Part shown: positions 38,405 to 49,201 of the stretch, one piece after another
Layout of the letters: each line of letters opens with the position of its first letter
How positions within the stretch are numbered: the first letter of the stretch is position 1
NCBI RefSeq assembly: GCF_954871325.1
Contig: NC_088778.1
Location: 1,116,001 to 1,180,000, forward strand
Origin: Gordionus sp. m RMFG-2023
Lineage: Eukaryota > Nematomorpha > Gordioida > Chordodea > Parachordodidae
DNA length: 64,000 nt
Reading direction: 5' to 3'
Made by a program: the position numbers and the translations under genes
Notes under the pieces: model-generated
The model's input: the letters and a program-made list of their open reading frames with translations, nothing else
What the model was told of the DNA's origin: nothing
Database searches by the model: none

Positions 38405-38412
38405 GTAAAAAG

Positions 38413-41034
38413 TTATAATTCTTGGTGTATATATGTTAAACTACAATGCGGTTTTTTTTATCCGCTTAGATTTTAAAATCGGGTGATAAGGAAGATGTAG
38501 TTATTTCATCGTGTTTGGGTGTCATAGTTGAATGTTAACATTTGTATAAAATCATCTTTTGTGACTGGAATTATTAAGTTTAATTAGATTTATATAAAAT
38601 TTGATCTTCGTGTTTTTGAAAATTATATATATATATATAATTTTATTTTCAGTGATTAATTATTTATTTTTCGACGTGATTTTTAGGGTTTGTAATTTTT
38701 TTAAAGAAATGTATTTTTAACATTTCACTTTTCTTTTTTTTTACAATCATGAGCCTCTCTATAAAAATCTCTATAAAATGGGAGTGAATTGTGATGAAAA
38801 ATTATCTTTCTTCTTTCTTTCCCATTTCCTGAGGGTGGTGATTATAAGATTGGCGCCAAAAAGTTTCATACGTGGTTGCGTCTTTTCAATGCTTGATTTT
38901 ATTAATTATATCATATTGAACTTGTGCTAACAGTTAAAATATTTTTTTTATAAAATTTTAAACGAAGAGTTTTAAAATATCAGAAAGTGCCCAGAGTTAA
39001 TGCAATGTACTGGGAGGCAGTGGTTGTATTATTAGTCATATGGTTGTGCAGTTTATGCTAATTTGGTAGAGAAATACGGAGGGAGAGAGAGAGAGAAGTA
39101 TTCGAATTAGCTAGGAGTCGTTATTGGTGGAGGTGCCATAATGGAAATAAATGATAGATTGGGTAGAATAAAGTGGTTGACCGGTGCTGATGAGAGGATG
39201 GGCGAATGATGATGAAATTGGGAGGATAAAAAAATGAAAATGACGATGATGATGAGAGGTATGGCCGTAGGACGTCAGGAAGTGTCGCGGCCGTTTGGTA
39301 TTGAAGCGAGAAGACGTAATAATTTGGTTTGTTACAATTGTAATGTCAGGATATTGCGGTAAATAGCAGAGATTTCAAATGGTTCGAATGATAACTTATT
39401 GTACGGGTAAAAGCGCTAGCAAACATGATCTAAAATTGAAAAAATAACACACATTAGCCCCTATTGTATATATATATATAATTGAAATTAATTGTGTGAA
39501 ATTGAAGTGTTTGAACACCGTGGTTTTGTGAAGATGTTAAAATATTTTACTTGGAATCTAAAATGAAATAATTGTACAAACACAAGTAAACTAACCTTTT
39601 ATTCGTCCCAGTAATCATAATTTACAACCATAAAACATATAGGAAATATAAAAATACAAATTCTTCCCAATAATTAAAAAGAGGGCAGTTGAAACAATCC
39701 GAATCTTAAATCATATAACACTTTCTTTTAAAATTAACATTCTCATTTTTTTCTAAACTAATCTTTATGAAGTAAAAATAAATTAAACTTTACATACAAA
39801 GATTATCAACAACAAATAATATAATTACCAGTGCTGCTAAATTATAAGATTGTGTTAAATGCATTAGATAGATATTTTTTTAAAGTATCTGTATAGATAA
39901 CTTTTTTAGGTGATGTATCTGTATCTACATCCATTTAAAAAGTAAATTTTTTTTAACAACTCTGATAATTAACTATGATAAATATATAAAATTATAATGA
40001 TCAATATAATTTTTTATGAACTTTGCAATATTTCAAATAGTTTATTTTGACCAAAAAAAAAAATTTCGTAAATAGGAAAAGTGGAGCTGGATTATAAATA
40101 TGTTTAAATACGCAAAAAGGGATAATAAGAGGCTGGCTGCTAGCAGCCATGACTGCGCCAACCCCTATTTCTTCATTAGTTCATTCCAGAACCCTGGTAT
40201 GTGCAGGAGTCACTTATCCTCCATTTCATACTGAGACCTGAAGCCCGACCCGGGCAGGACGATAATTTTTTTAAAATATAACCGGGGCGGACCTAAAATG
40301 TATATATTTTTTAGCGGACCGAATTTTAACCCCCCCCACACCCATCGCTTGATTTGTTGTTATAAGCCTTATAAGTTTCAGTTGATTAGTCGAGAGTTTT
40401 GGAAACATGTGCCTAATGAAAATGGGCTATTGCTTGCCCCAGGCTCCTAATTTTCAATCTAGAACCTGATTTCATTTTAAAAATAGGACTTGTAAGTCAT
40501 CAAAATGATGTATTTCATATTTTTACCGTAATAAGGACAAAATGGGCAGTCAATATATTAACTTTAATCGATTCTTGCTAGGGGGGTGGGGGGGGTTAAA
40601 GACGGCAGAAAAAAATTTTTGATTAGAGTTCTCCACCCATATCAAGGAAGTATTATCAGTTTATTTTAAAATAGAAAATATAAAAACTGTTATTGACATA
40701 ATGGAAACGATTTAATAAATATTAACATTCATAGATTATATATAAATAAACCAAAATTTTTCTTAATATTTAGAAATATATAACTTATATTTAAAAAACT
40801 TATATATAGTATGTTTGCTAGCCAAATATTCATTAAAAAAAATTAAAAAATTAAAATAATATTTTTTATAAAATTTTATGACAGGTAGGGACACAAATAT
40901 AAAACAACAATTAATTTCAATCTAATTTTATAATATATACGCAATTGGTTATTAATTAATTGATTTTTATTATAATATAAAAATTTCTATCATAATATTT
41001 AAAACATTATACATTAAAAAAAATCTTACAAAAA
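38413..41034. other. intergenic; no gene supported
   Basis: 38960-39340 is richer in G than its surroundings and has GATGATGA-type repeats. I could not read a convincing protein from either strand. 40220-40340 is a fragment of the 'cccgacccgggc' MITE family. 40400-40660 resembles the flanks before P3 and P5. 40855-40900 contains the conserved 'ttttatgacagg' block. Confidence 0.4.
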
Positions 41035-41998
41035 ATGTTAAAAATTAATCCTCATTTATTATGGGTAATAGGCAATATTATAATCAATATAATTACGTAT
41101 AGGTTTATACTATTTTTAATAACAAACCAGATATTCATCATTTTAGCCTTCATTAGCTTAGCAATGATTCGATGCCGAGTGCCTCTAGGTAATGTGTATA
41201 TAAATCTAATTAATTTATTATGTTAATAATGTGTTATTCGCAAGTTGATTTTAGTATTTGTTAAATATCTCGATTTAAACCGATTTTTTAAAAACGGTCA
41301 GCTCTATATTTTAGCCAGATGCCATAAGCCTTGAACTTTCGTTGATAGATGTTCAGACCTTTAGGTAATATCTATTTAGTAGAATATTCAGACTTACGTA
41401 TCTGATTTAGGCCTTTTTAGAAATCGGCTTAAATAGAGCTGTTTAACAAGACTTATTGATTTTTATCTAATTCCAAGTAGATTAATTTTAAAAAAAATTG
41501 TTTATTTCTAATGCTTATATTTCTTTATATACTAAAAATAAATATTTTAGCCAAAAATATATGTCAGAGACCAGCAGGCTAGCCACTAAGCCAAGCTCGG
41601 GTACAGGGGCGATGTATAAAAAATCCTGGCTTGGCAGTGCAAAATATACCTCTGTAGGTCTCTGAAATATATAAAGCAAGCCTGCAGATTGCTAAGAGAT
41701 AGCAGAAAGATTATGCTATTAACATAATCACTAGGTATGCGTAGTGCTATTTTGGTTAAGCTCTTAATTTAAAGTTAGCTTGCTTAATCGAGTGGTATAA
41801 AAATACTATATGCAATGCATTATAAGTTTATATAGCACTACATACTATTTAATCAATGAAACAAATATATTGATATCAACTTTATTATCCTAAAGTTATA
41901 AGATAACCAATATTTAATTCCATATTATTAATTTTAATTAATATAATCAGATGATTTACAGTTTCAATCAAGCACTGATCAAGGAATTAGGATGATTG
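41035..41998 (+). CDS. secreted-peptide family copy P6 (three exons, 3' end not found)
   Basis: The exons are 41035-41064 (MLKINPHLLW), 41131-41188 (IFIILAFISLAMIRCRVPL) and 41951-41998 (DLQFQSSTDQGIRMI). Phases are 0, 1 and 1. Exon 3 is one codon shorter than in P3-P5 but stays in frame. Intron 2 (762 bp) holds two MITEs, the old shared one and a second at 41563. The expected last exon after an ..AAATTCAG acceptor was not recognised downstream, so the copy may be dying or may use a diverged exon. Confidence 0.5.
41563..41664. mobile_element. small MITE in intron 2 of P6
   Basis: The ends are CAGAGACC and GGTCTCTG, and the 8-bp flanks are aaatatat on both sides (41555-41562 and 41665-41672). 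It is unique to P6 among the paralogous introns, so it inserted after the duplications. Confidence 0.6.
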
Positions 41999-43071
41999 GT
42001 AAAAAAAAATGCTTGAATATAAAATATTTTAATATTTTACTATAAATAAATTTAAAAGGTAAATAACGAACTTTAATATATGATATCATGGGCTGACAGA
42101 AGTTTTTTTCGGAAATTTTAAAAAAGTTTCTGAAGAGCTAGCAATACCAGTTTTATTATAAGAATTACTTAAACACATTATAGACATCTATACATATTTT
42201 TACCTCTGTTACCAATGGACGGTAAATTCTTCCTTTCTGCTAGCAATAATTACTTTATCCAATTTTCTATGAATGTTTTATTCATTAGTCGATCATCTAA
42301 AAGTTGGGTGCTAGTACTAAGTATTAAAATATGAATTCCAGCTTATAATGATAGATTTGGGAAAAAAAATTTAGACAAATTAGTAAGAATTTTCCTGATA
42401 AAATATTATATTTGGGAATTTTTTTTAGCTTAATAAAAAAAAATAGTAGTTAGCACATAGTTTAATTAATTAAGGTTTATCTAGAATATCCGTAACTCAA
42501 ATTTCAGAGATATTGAAAAATATCTTAGTAATTTTGGTTATTTATAGGAATCTATAACACAATTAAATTTGTTTCAAACTAAATAATTTATTCCTGCAAC
42601 ATTATTACTTCGGTGATTTCATATAAAGGTGACTGATAAAGTATTGATTTTATGATCGATACAAACCAGCCAATTTTGCCTTAATCAATAATATTCCAGA
42701 ATTAAAATGATACTAATTCAAAACACCAAATTAACTAGAAAATAAGCATAACATTTTATATATTATTCAAAAATCAGCGCAAAAAATGAATTCAGATTGA
42801 AATTATAATATAATGTATTTAGATTTTATCACAATTTTCGCAAGGAAGTAAAAATTATAATAAAAAATACCTTAATGGCAACAAATATAAAATAATATTT
42901 TTTTAAAATAAGCCCTAAAATTTTGTAAGAAAACTATACAAAAAATATCAAGATATTTCTTTAAATATGTGTTAATTATTAAAAACTGGGTACTTTTTTA
43001 AAAAAAGGTGCTAAATCATTTTTCAAAATTGGTGAGTAATTTTGGATGAAATAGGAACAGAAGCCTATTAA
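41999..43071. other. P6 3' region; no gene supported
   Basis: The first part matches intron 3 of the other copies, including 'ataagaattacttaaacacatta', 'tttttacctctgttaccaatgg' style blocks and the 'aagaattttcctgataaaat' block. No fourth exon is visible. Beyond about 42700 the similarity to the other copies fades. Confidence 0.5.
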
Positions 43072-43289
43072 TAGTAATGTTAAACGGTCTAATTTGAGTA
43101 GATTTTAAAAAATGGCCCGATTAAGAGTCAAAATAATATTATGTGAGCATCGAGAGCTAACAAATAGAGGTTCAAATTTATCTGCTACCTATCAGCAAAA
43201 TATAAAGGCTTATATAATATCATTCTGGCTAAAATCTTAATTAATGCATTTTTAAAAATTGACCTAAATAGGGTTTTTTAACAACACTC
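43072..43289. mobile_element. hAT-type MITE
   Basis: A 218-bp degenerate palindrome ending ..TTTTTTAACAACACTC, with 8-bp flanks cctattaa (43064-43071) and cctattag (43290-43297). Same family as 38179. Confidence 0.65.
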
Positions 43290-43929
43290 CCTATTAGTAA
43301 GAGCAATTTGTGATCTTTTTTGCTTGCTCATGTCATAAGGAATCTATAGGAAAATTTTATGAAGATATTTGAACGAGAAAATATTTAGACATTAACATAA
43401 CACCCATTTACATTTATTTTCTCAGAAAGAAAATGAAATCCAAGTATTAATTCTATATTTTTATGATAAACTATATATTTAGCAATTATTATCAGATATA
43501 TTAAAAATAATTGGTAATCTCCAGGCATAATAAAAACATACGTAATCATTCTTTATATTTTCAACATGTGAACTAAATTTTTAGAAATTATATTATGCAA
43601 GTAAGTAATAAAAGAAAATTTGCCTATTTATAAAAATAAAAAACGGTAAAAATTTTTAAAAAAATGATAAATTTGTATATAATGTAAGTCTAAAATCTAA
43701 CTTGACAAAGTCATAATATGCAATATAAATTAAATATTATACTCATTTTGATTTTTATTTTAATAAATTTTTTCTCATTTGTTTAATATTTTTTATATCG
43801 TACTAGAATATTTATATCAGGCAGGTTGACTTGACATCCCTGTAATTAATTTTTTTAGCTAATCTAGCTTCTTTATTATTCTTAAATTTTACACAATATT
43901 ATAGACTTGACTAGTGTTGTTAAAAAGTC

Positions 43930-44215
43930 GAGTTCACCAGACTCCGACTCAGAGTCTCGAGTCGTTAGTCGAATATGTCGACTAACTCAAACTCAAGTCG
44001 TGAACTCGAGTCGTGAATCGTGAACTCAAGTCGACCCAAGTCGTGAACTCAAGTCGACCCAAGTCGTGAACTCAAGTCGACTCGAGTCGTGAACTCAAGT
44101 CGACCCAAGTCGTGAACTCAAGTCGACTCAAGTTGTGAACTCAAGTCGACTCAAGTTGTGAACTCAAATCGTAAACTTAAGTTCTTAAAATATTCATCTT
44201 TTATGAACTTGCGTC
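43930..44215 (+). repeat. tandem array of about 23-bp units, outer left arm
   Basis: About nine units of the form 'aagtcgtgaactcaagtcga' with ccc or ctc variants, then a longer unit of roughly 100 bp ('gtcgactagaggacgaat' plus an AT-rich spacer) repeated to about 44950. The arrays contain many SalI-like GTCGAC palindromes. Confidence 0.9.
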
Positions 44216-45259
44216 GACTAGAGGACGAATATTTCAGATATATTATTATTGATATTTGTTGTTATTTACTTTTTACTTTAGATCCAACTTGAGTTGTGAA
44301 TACAAAATATATAGTTATCGACTAGAAGACGAATAGTTCTCTGAACTTGACTCGTCAATTTAAGTCGATTAGAGGACGAATATTTCAAATTAATAATATT
44401 TATTAAATATTTTTTCTGCTTTTTACATTTTTTACTTGACACTTCTAATTTGAATTGTGAAAACTGAAAAGAATTATATAAATGAGTCGACTATATGATG
44501 AATATTCCAAATTAGTTATTATGAAAATATTTTTTGTTTTTTATATTTTTTTACTTTAGACTTCCAACTTGAGTCTTGACGTGAATAAGAATTATATATT
44601 TGAAGTTGAGTCGACTAGAGGAAGAAAAGTTCTATGAACATGAGTCGACTAGAGGACGAATATTTTTAATATTATTAATTAAGATATTTTTTGTTTTTAC
44701 AATTTTTACTTTAGACTTCCAGTTGAGTCGTGAATACATATATAGTTGAGTAGATTAGAGAACGAATAGTTCAAATTAATTGTTATTATTTAAGATTCTA
44801 TTATTTACATTTTTGTACTTAAAAATTTCAACTTGAGTCGTCAATTTGTGTCGACTAGAGGACGAATATTTTAAATTAATTATTAAGATATTTGATCTGT
44901 TATTTACATTTTATTACTTAAGACTTCCAACTTGAATTATGAATACCAATTATTTACTTCATTAACTTATTCCTCATTTTACTTGATCAAATAAATTTAT
45001 TAACATTTTTTGATTGAATACTCAAAAAAATTCTTATTTACATTTATTTGATTGAATAATATTCTCATAATAAAATATTTTGCAGGTATCTGAATATTTT
45101 GAAATTATATCTCAACCATATTTTGAATTTTATATAAGACAGACATGTGATAATAATCAAAACTATGAGATGACGGGTGAATCTTCTAGCATTCCTCCTC
45201 ATCTGTATTTAATATATATTAAGTATATTTATAGTCCCTCTTTTAGGTAATTATTTTAT

Positions 45260-46130
45260 TTAGTCATTAATGGTTAATAACTATTAAAATATTTTAATAA
45301 TATCAAATGTACTTGTCCAAGATACATATATAAAATTAGAAGAAAAAAATAAATATACGTGTTTAAAAAATAGCGATAAAATTAAACAAATCTGGCCAGA
45401 AAGTTCGTACTTAATTCTGAACTATGATAGGACATAGCGATACTATTAAATCTAGACATACTGACACATTTAATGAAGGTGTCATGACTGGTCTGTTGTT
45501 TTGAATCCTCTTTTTCTAATACCGGAAATTATTTTAAAACTCAAAAAATAGAAGATTTATTATATTTAAATTTATAAATATAAAAAATAAGAAAAAAAAA
45601 TTCTATTATGATTATTTACTAGATTAGATTGAAAATATATTTTATTTTTAAACAAAAAATTTTTATCTGGGATGGCATTGTGTGTTTTTATTGATTCAAT
45701 CGATCCTCATGTGTTGAAGTTGAGTCAATTTTATGACATTTTTTTAAAAAAATTTTAAATATAAAAAAAACAAAAATGCATGCATGTGTTGTATATATTT
45801 TATACAATACCATACATGGTATTGAATCTTTTTAATTAAATATATTTAATCTAATAATTAATTTAATAAAATTCTAAGATATAAAATAAAATTAAAAGTA
45901 TTTTAAAATACCATATTTTGTATTAATATTTTGTTTTAGATTTATTATTTATATGACTGCAGCATATATTAATTTTAATCTTATTCGAATAAATACTGAT
46001 ATAAAAAAAATAAACAATAATAATTAAATTTTAAATATTTATTTTATTAAAATTCTAACTTATAAAATAAAATTAAAAGTATTTTAAAATTCCATATTTT
46101 GTATTGATAGCTTGAAGATTTATTTTTTAT
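45260..46130. other. AT-rich interior of the foldback element
   Basis: A segment of about 187 bp is tandemly duplicated here (about 45870-45985 and 46057-46165). Both copies hold 'aaaattaaaagtattttaaaat', 'ccatattttgtattgata' and 'atatgactgc.gc.tatatt'. The second copy merges into the possible exon at 46131. No other coding region is seen. Confidence 0.6.
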
Positions 46131-46259
46131 ATGACTGCGGCGTATATTAATTTCTTATTCGACTCTGTGAATGACTCAGAAAATGTTAGTAACTTTGACA
46201 AAAATGAGGACGTGAACGACATTAACCTAATGCCTGATGATATAGACCCTTATTCGGAG
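46131..46259 (+). CDS. possible hAT transposase internal exon
   Basis: An open stretch of 43 codons starts at an ATG and is acidic: NDSENVSNFDKNEDVND, then INLMPDDIDPYSE. It ends at a GAG followed by a GTAAAA donor. The acidic linker resembles the region before the C-terminal dimerisation domain in ZBED-type hAT proteins. The phase (0) does not match the acceptor before 46553 directly, so an exon may be missing or the copy is degraded. Confidence 0.35.
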
Positions 46260-46292
46260 GTAAAATTATAAGTTTCACGTCAATCGGCGGAA

Positions 46293-46400
46293 AATTCGGC
46301 GCACGACAATTCGGCGCAGAAAACTCGGCGCGGCGTTATTTCGGCGCATCGTCAATTCAGCGCGGAGACAACTCGGCGCAACGTCAATTAGGCGCGTATC
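46293..46400 (+). repeat. GGCGC-rich degenerate tandem array
   Basis: About eight copies of a 13-17 bp unit '(a)aattcggcgca..' with variants. The GC content is far above the surroundings. It lies in the apparent intron between the two hAT exons. Such 'TTCGGCGC' arrays occur at the ends of some animal DNA transposons, so this may be a separate nested remnant. Confidence 0.75.
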
Positions 46401-46552
46401 TAATACAGTTGCAATTTATTATAAATTTATTAGTATAAAAAAAAGGATGATTAAATAGAAATGATTTTGAATGTTGATCATATTAATTATTTCTTCATAT
46501 TTTTTTTACAAAATCAATAAATATATTATATTATATTATATTGTAATTTTTA

Positions 46553-46848
46553 GGGAGGCATATGAATTCCCTGATCTTATAAAAGATGAGATCAAGGATT
46601 ATCTCGATGATAAAGTAGCGTCCCCTACAACGAATATACTAGATTGGTGGGAAAAAAATAGCCTTATCTATCCTACATTGTCGCTGATTGCAAAAGATTT
46701 TCTTGCCCAGCAATCATCAAGTGTGCCGAGTGAGAGAGCCTTTAGCAAGACAGTGGATTTCCTGACGAAAAAAAGAAATAGGATGTCACCATCCACCTTA
46801 AAGCATTGTTTATCCTTGAATAACTGGGATATCGATATATGGCAATAA
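46553..46848 (+). CDS. hAT transposase C-terminal exon (dimerisation domain)
   Basis: After an acceptor-like ..TTTTTAG the reading is REAYEFPDLIKDEIKDYL, then WWEKNSLIYPTLSLIAKDFL, then SSVPSERAFSKTVDFLTKKR and NRMSPSTLKHCLSLNNWD, followed by a stop. W-W, the 'ypxLxxxAxdfL' motif, 'SsvpSERaFS' and the terminal 'L..W' are the signature of the hAT family C-terminal (Dimer_Tnp_hAT) domain, as in ZBED-like proteins. The exon is open over its whole length. The upstream catalytic core was not found in the element, so this copy is not a complete transposase. Confidence 0.9.
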
Positions 46849-47019
46849 TATTTATATTTTTTTCTTATGTTATACCGTATAATATTTTTTTCTTATGTTA
46901 TATTTATATTATTATATCTTATTTAGAAACAGCAAAATAAAGTAAATTATGTAATTATTGTTTGATTAGATTAAGATAAGATAATTCTTTACTAAAGAGG
47001 TGATTTTTTAAATATTTTA

Positions 47020-48670
47020 AAAGCTATTAACCATTAATTATAAAATAAAATAATTATCTAAAAGAATGACTAAAGAGGGACTATAAAAATACTAAATATA
47101 TATTAAATACAGCTAAGGAAGAGTTTTAAAGAAAATTCACCCGTCATCTCGTAATTTTGATTATTATCACACGTATGGTTTTCTTATATAAAATTTAAAT
47201 CATGGTGAGATATAATCAAAATATTCAGATACCTGCGAAATATTTTTTGAGAATATAGTATTCATTCAAAAAATGTTTATAAGAATTTATTTGATCAAAT
47301 AAATAGAGGAATAAGATAATGAAGTATATGAATCTTAAATAATAATTAATTTGAAATAAAAAATAATAATTACCTAAAAGAAGGACTAGAAATACTAAAA
47401 ATAAATTAAATACATATGAGGAGGAGTGATAAAGAAGATTCACCCATCTCATAGTTTGATTATTTTCACGCGTCTGTCTTATATAAAATTCAAAATACGG
47501 TTGAGATATAATTTCAAAATATTTAGATACCTGCAAAATATTTTATTATTTCAGATTATTATTCAATCAAAAAATGTTAATAAGAATTTATTTGATAAAA
47601 TAAAATGAGGAATAAGATAATTATGTAAATAATTGGTATTCACGATTCAAGTTGGAAGTCTTAAGTAATAAAATATAAATAACAGAACAAATATCTTAAA
47701 TAATAATAATTAATTTGAAATATTCGTCCTCTAGTCAACTTAAATTGACGATTTTAGTTCATTGAAAAATTCGTCCTCTAGTCGACTCAACTATATAATT
47801 TGTATTCCTAAATCAAGTTGGATGTCTAAAGTAAAAAAATGTAAATAACAGAACAAATATCTTAAATAATAATTAATTAGAAGTTCATCCTCTAGTCGAC
47901 TTAATTTGACGACTCAAAAGTTCAAAGAACTATTCGCCCTCTAGTCGACAACTATATATTTTGTATTCACGACACAGGTTGGAAGTCTTAAAATGTAAAT
48001 AACAGAACAAATAGCTTAAATAATAATATCTATTTTGAAATATTCGTCCTCGTCGACTCAAGTTCATAGAACTATTGATTAGTCGACACAACTATATAAT
48101 TTATATTAACGACTCATGAAAGTCTAAAGTAAAAAATGTAAAAAACAAAAAATATCTTAAATAATAATAACTAATTTGAAATTTTCGTCCTCTAGTCGAC
48201 TCAAGTTCATAGAACTATTGGTCCTCTAGCCGACACAACTATATAATTTATAATAACTTAACGAGTCATAAAGGTCTAAAGTAGGAAATGTAAAATACAA
48301 AAAATATCTTAATTAATAATACCAAATTTGAAATATTCGTCCTCTAGTCGACGACTTAAGTTCATAGAAATATTCGTCCTCTAGTCGGCTCAACTATATA
48401 ATTATATTCACGAGTCATGACTCAAGTTGGAAGTCGAAAATAGTAAAATATAAACTATTTTAATTAATAATAAATAATAATAGATCTGAAATATTCGTCC
48501 TCTAGTCGACGACTTAAGTTCATAAAATATTCGTCCTCTAGTCGACGACTCAAGTTCATAAAATATTCGTCCTCTAGTCGACGACTCAAGTTAATAAAAT
48601 ATTCGTCCTCTAGTCGATGAGCAAGTTCATAAAATATTCGTCCTCTAGTCGACTAGAGGACGAATTTTGA
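47020..48670 (-). repeat. right arm of the foldback hAT element
   Basis: It contains two tandem copies (about 47040-47300 and 47340-47610) of the inner block found once in the left arm at about 45060-45260. About ten degenerate units with 'attcgtcctctagtcgac' follow, the inverse of the left-arm repeats. The last units at 48480-48665 are nearly identical to each other, which suggests recent amplification. The array ends in the perfect palindrome ctagtcgactag. Confidence 0.85.
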
Positions 48671-49201
48671 CTCTGTAAATATGCATATTATTCAAATATT
48701 AAAAAATTCGTAAGTTAACAAAAAAAATTTATCACACCCTTAATTGGGGTTTTCAGTCATTTTAATTATCAAAAATCCCCTCCAAAGAATATATATAATA
48801 TATCACTTTAAGCAATAATTTTTAGAAAAAGAGAATTTTTATAAAAAAAATAAAAGACATAATTCTTTTTATAAATTTATATTACAGTCAAAGATTATAA
48901 TAAGAGGATTTAAAGATCTATAATTAATGGTATTTTATTATAGACAATTCAATAATAACATGTCAAATATCATCAAATCTGTCAAATAGACACATTAATT
49001 ACGCCTAAACAGACAGGACAACTTTCATTTATCTGATTTTGACGAGACCAATTTATTCGTTATTCATTGTTAGTAAACATTAACTCAGAAGGCGGGATAT
49101 ATTATTATATTACATTAACTTCAATCTTATATAAATATTTCAATTCTAAATTATAAAGTATTTAAATTATAAATCATATATTTATTATAATATCTTTTTA
49201 G

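Larger units (their letters stand above)
43911..48670. mobile_element. foldback-like hAT element with long tandem-repeat arms
   Basis: The left arm (43911-45260) and right arm (47020-48670) are inverted copies of each other. Their outer parts are tandem repeats carrying 'gtcgactagaggacgaat', and their inner parts share a stretch of about 250 bp. The left end begins CTAGTGTTGTTAAAAAG, close to the CAGTGTTGTTAAA end of the hAT at 49911. Between the arms lies a hAT C-terminal transposase exon. I did not find the matching terminal 15 bp on the right, so that end looks truncated. Confidence 0.7.

Noticed and set aside
38960-39340. Possible gene in a G-richer stretch with GATGATGA repeats
   Set aside because: No frame on either strand stays open or shows a motif; the composition looks repeat-derived.
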